A stretch of 64,000 nt of DNA from Sedimenticola sp. (GTDB lineage: Bacteria; Pseudomonadota; Gammaproteobacteria; Chromatiales; Chromatiaceae). The stretch lies in the NCBI GenBank assembly GCA_011051655.1, contig DRKS01000003.1:62001-126000 (forward strand), read 5' to 3'. The notes below the pieces were generated by a model. The model made no database searches and was not told the DNA's origin. It saw only the letters and a list, made by a program, of their open reading frames with translations. This document shows positions 63,110 to 64,000 of the stretch, piece after piece; position 1 is the first letter of the stretch; every line of letters begins with the position of its first letter. The translations under genes were made by a program, and so were the position numbers.

Positions 63110-64000
63110 CTGAGAAAATCCTAATCGCCAACCGGGGGGAAATCGCCCTCCGCATCCTCCGCGCCTGCCGCGAGCTGGGCATCAGCACCGTCGCCGTCCA
63201 TTCCGAGGCGGACCGGGATCTGAAACACGTGCGCCTGGCCGACGAATCCGTCTGCATCGGCCCGGCGGCCTCCACCGACAGCTATCTGCAGATACCGAAT
63301 ATCATCAGCGCCGCCGAGGTGACCGACGCCGTCGCCATCCATCCGGGATACGGCTTTCTCTCCGAGAATGCGGATTTCGCCGAGCGGGTGGAAAGCAGCG
63401 GCTTCGCCTTCATCGGCCCGAAGCCCGAGACCATCCGCCTGATGGGGGACAAGATCCGGGCCATTGAGGCCATGAAGAAGACCGGCGTCCCCTGCGTGCC
63501 GGGCTCCGACGGGCCGCTGGGCCACAACAAGGAACGCACCCTCCAGCTGGCCAAGGAGATCGGCTACCCGGTCATCATCAAGGCCTCGGGGGGCGGCGGC
63601 GGGCGCGGCATGCGGGTGGTCTATTCCGAGGCCACCCTGCTCAATGCCATCTCCCTGACCCGGACCGAGGCCGGCGCCGCCTTCGGCAACGACACCGTCT
63701 ACATGGAGAAATTCCTGGAGAACCCGCGCCACGTGGAGTTTCAGGTATTGGCCGACCAGCACGGCAACGCCATTCACCTGTACGAGCGGGACTGCTCCAT
63801 GCAGCGCCGCCATCAAAAGGTGGTGGAAGAGGCCCCCGCCCCCGGCATTACCGAAGAGCAGCGCCGCATGATGGGCGAGCGCTGCGCCGAGGCCTGCCGG
63901 CGCATCGGCTACCGGGGCGCCGGCACCTTCGAGTTCCTGTACGAGAACGGGGAGTTCTATTTCATCGAAATGAACACCCGCATCCAGGTGGAACACCCGG
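63106..64000 (+). CDS. accC: Biotin carboxylase AccC (partial, cut by right edge)
   Basis: ATP-dependent carboxylation of biotin on AccB. The visible 298 codons begin [20 protein letters not shown] and include [38 protein letters not shown], the ATP-grasp glycine loop [18 protein letters not shown], and [20 protein letters not shown], and near the edge [13 protein letters not shown], part of the metal/substrate site. The start overlaps the accB stop (ATGA). The gene continues beyond the window. Confidence 0.97.
   Translation, partial: MTEKILIANRGEIALRILRACRELGISTVAVHSEADRDLKHVRLADESVCIGPAASTDSYLQIPNIISAAEVTDAVAIHPGYGFLSENADFAERVESSGFAFIGPKPETIRLMGDKIRAIEAMKKTGVPCVPGSDGPLGHNKERTLQLAKEIGYPVIIKASGGGGGRGMRVVYSEATLLNAISLTRTEAGAAFGNDTVYMEKFLENPRHVEFQVLADQHGNAIHLYERDCSMQRRHQKVVEEAPAPGITEEQRRMMGERCAEACRRIGYRGAGTFEFLYENGEFYFIEMNTRIQVEHP

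Overview
The window is a GC-rich chromosomal segment of a gammaproteobacterium. Several gene orders are the usual ones of Pseudomonas/Chromatiales-type genomes: pilMNOP divergent from a class A penicillin-binding protein; glnE-ilvE-waaF-waaC-waaG-rfaP; fxsA-groES-groEL; and cutA-dsbD-aroQ-accB-accC. Type IV pili, an LPS core locus, c-type cytochrome, Tat and DsbD proteins point to a Gram-negative aerobe or facultative respirer. I cannot name the genus. No rRNA, tRNA or CRISPR array was seen.

Layout. 1-2670: type IV pilus inner-membrane genes (pilP runs off the left edge). 2883-16676: mostly housekeeping genes (penicillin-binding protein 1A, citrate synthase, L31, HemW, a TRAP binding protein, UvrD, an EF-hand protein, a ClC transporter, endonuclease I). 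16677-21281: an AT-rich accessory island. It holds a BrnT/BrnA-like toxin-antitoxin pair whose toxin is split by a palindromic MITE, several orphan genes, at least two integron-type attC sites in opposite orientations with no integrase in view, a PEP-CTERM-like secreted protein, and a ~160 bp direct repeat on both sides of a small gene. 21282-31666: a c-type cytochrome, a 28-residue membrane peptide, phosphohexomutase, a PilZ protein, a 2-hydroxyacid dehydrogenase, and a very large FAD/Fe-S oxidoreductase; a second MITE copy lies in the divergent promoter region of the last two. 31832-42194: a mix of TraB-like, YqiA, TtcA, quinone reductase, OsmC, SIMPL, nitrilase and YihY genes.

42309-46660 is the least conventional part. 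Two adjacent genes, a NirJ-like radical SAM/SPASM protein and a tandem universal-stress protein, both carry long C-terminal series of repeats that resemble the PCP_red domain (the C-terminal domain of light-independent protochlorophyllide reductase subunit B). I count four in the first and five in the second. They look like one unit and may form a tetrapyrrole- or redox-linked stress system; that function is inference.

46864-56895 is the LPS-core / nitrogen-regulation operon: two kinase genes (one with two kinase-like halves), a glycosyltransferase, two heptosyltransferases, a Uma2-like protein, a CHCC zinc finger, IlvE and GlnE. 56982-64000 holds groESL with a readable promoter and CIRCE operator, then FxsA, CutA, DsbD, AroQ, AccB and the start of AccC (cut by the right edge).

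Short repeats are scattered through the window: a heptamer (GTTGTCA-like) family at intergenic and coding edges, two perfect long inverted repeats, and the two MITE copies. Coordinates of starts were chosen from start codons, ribosome-binding sites and family N-termini; functions come from motif recognition only, since no database search could be run.
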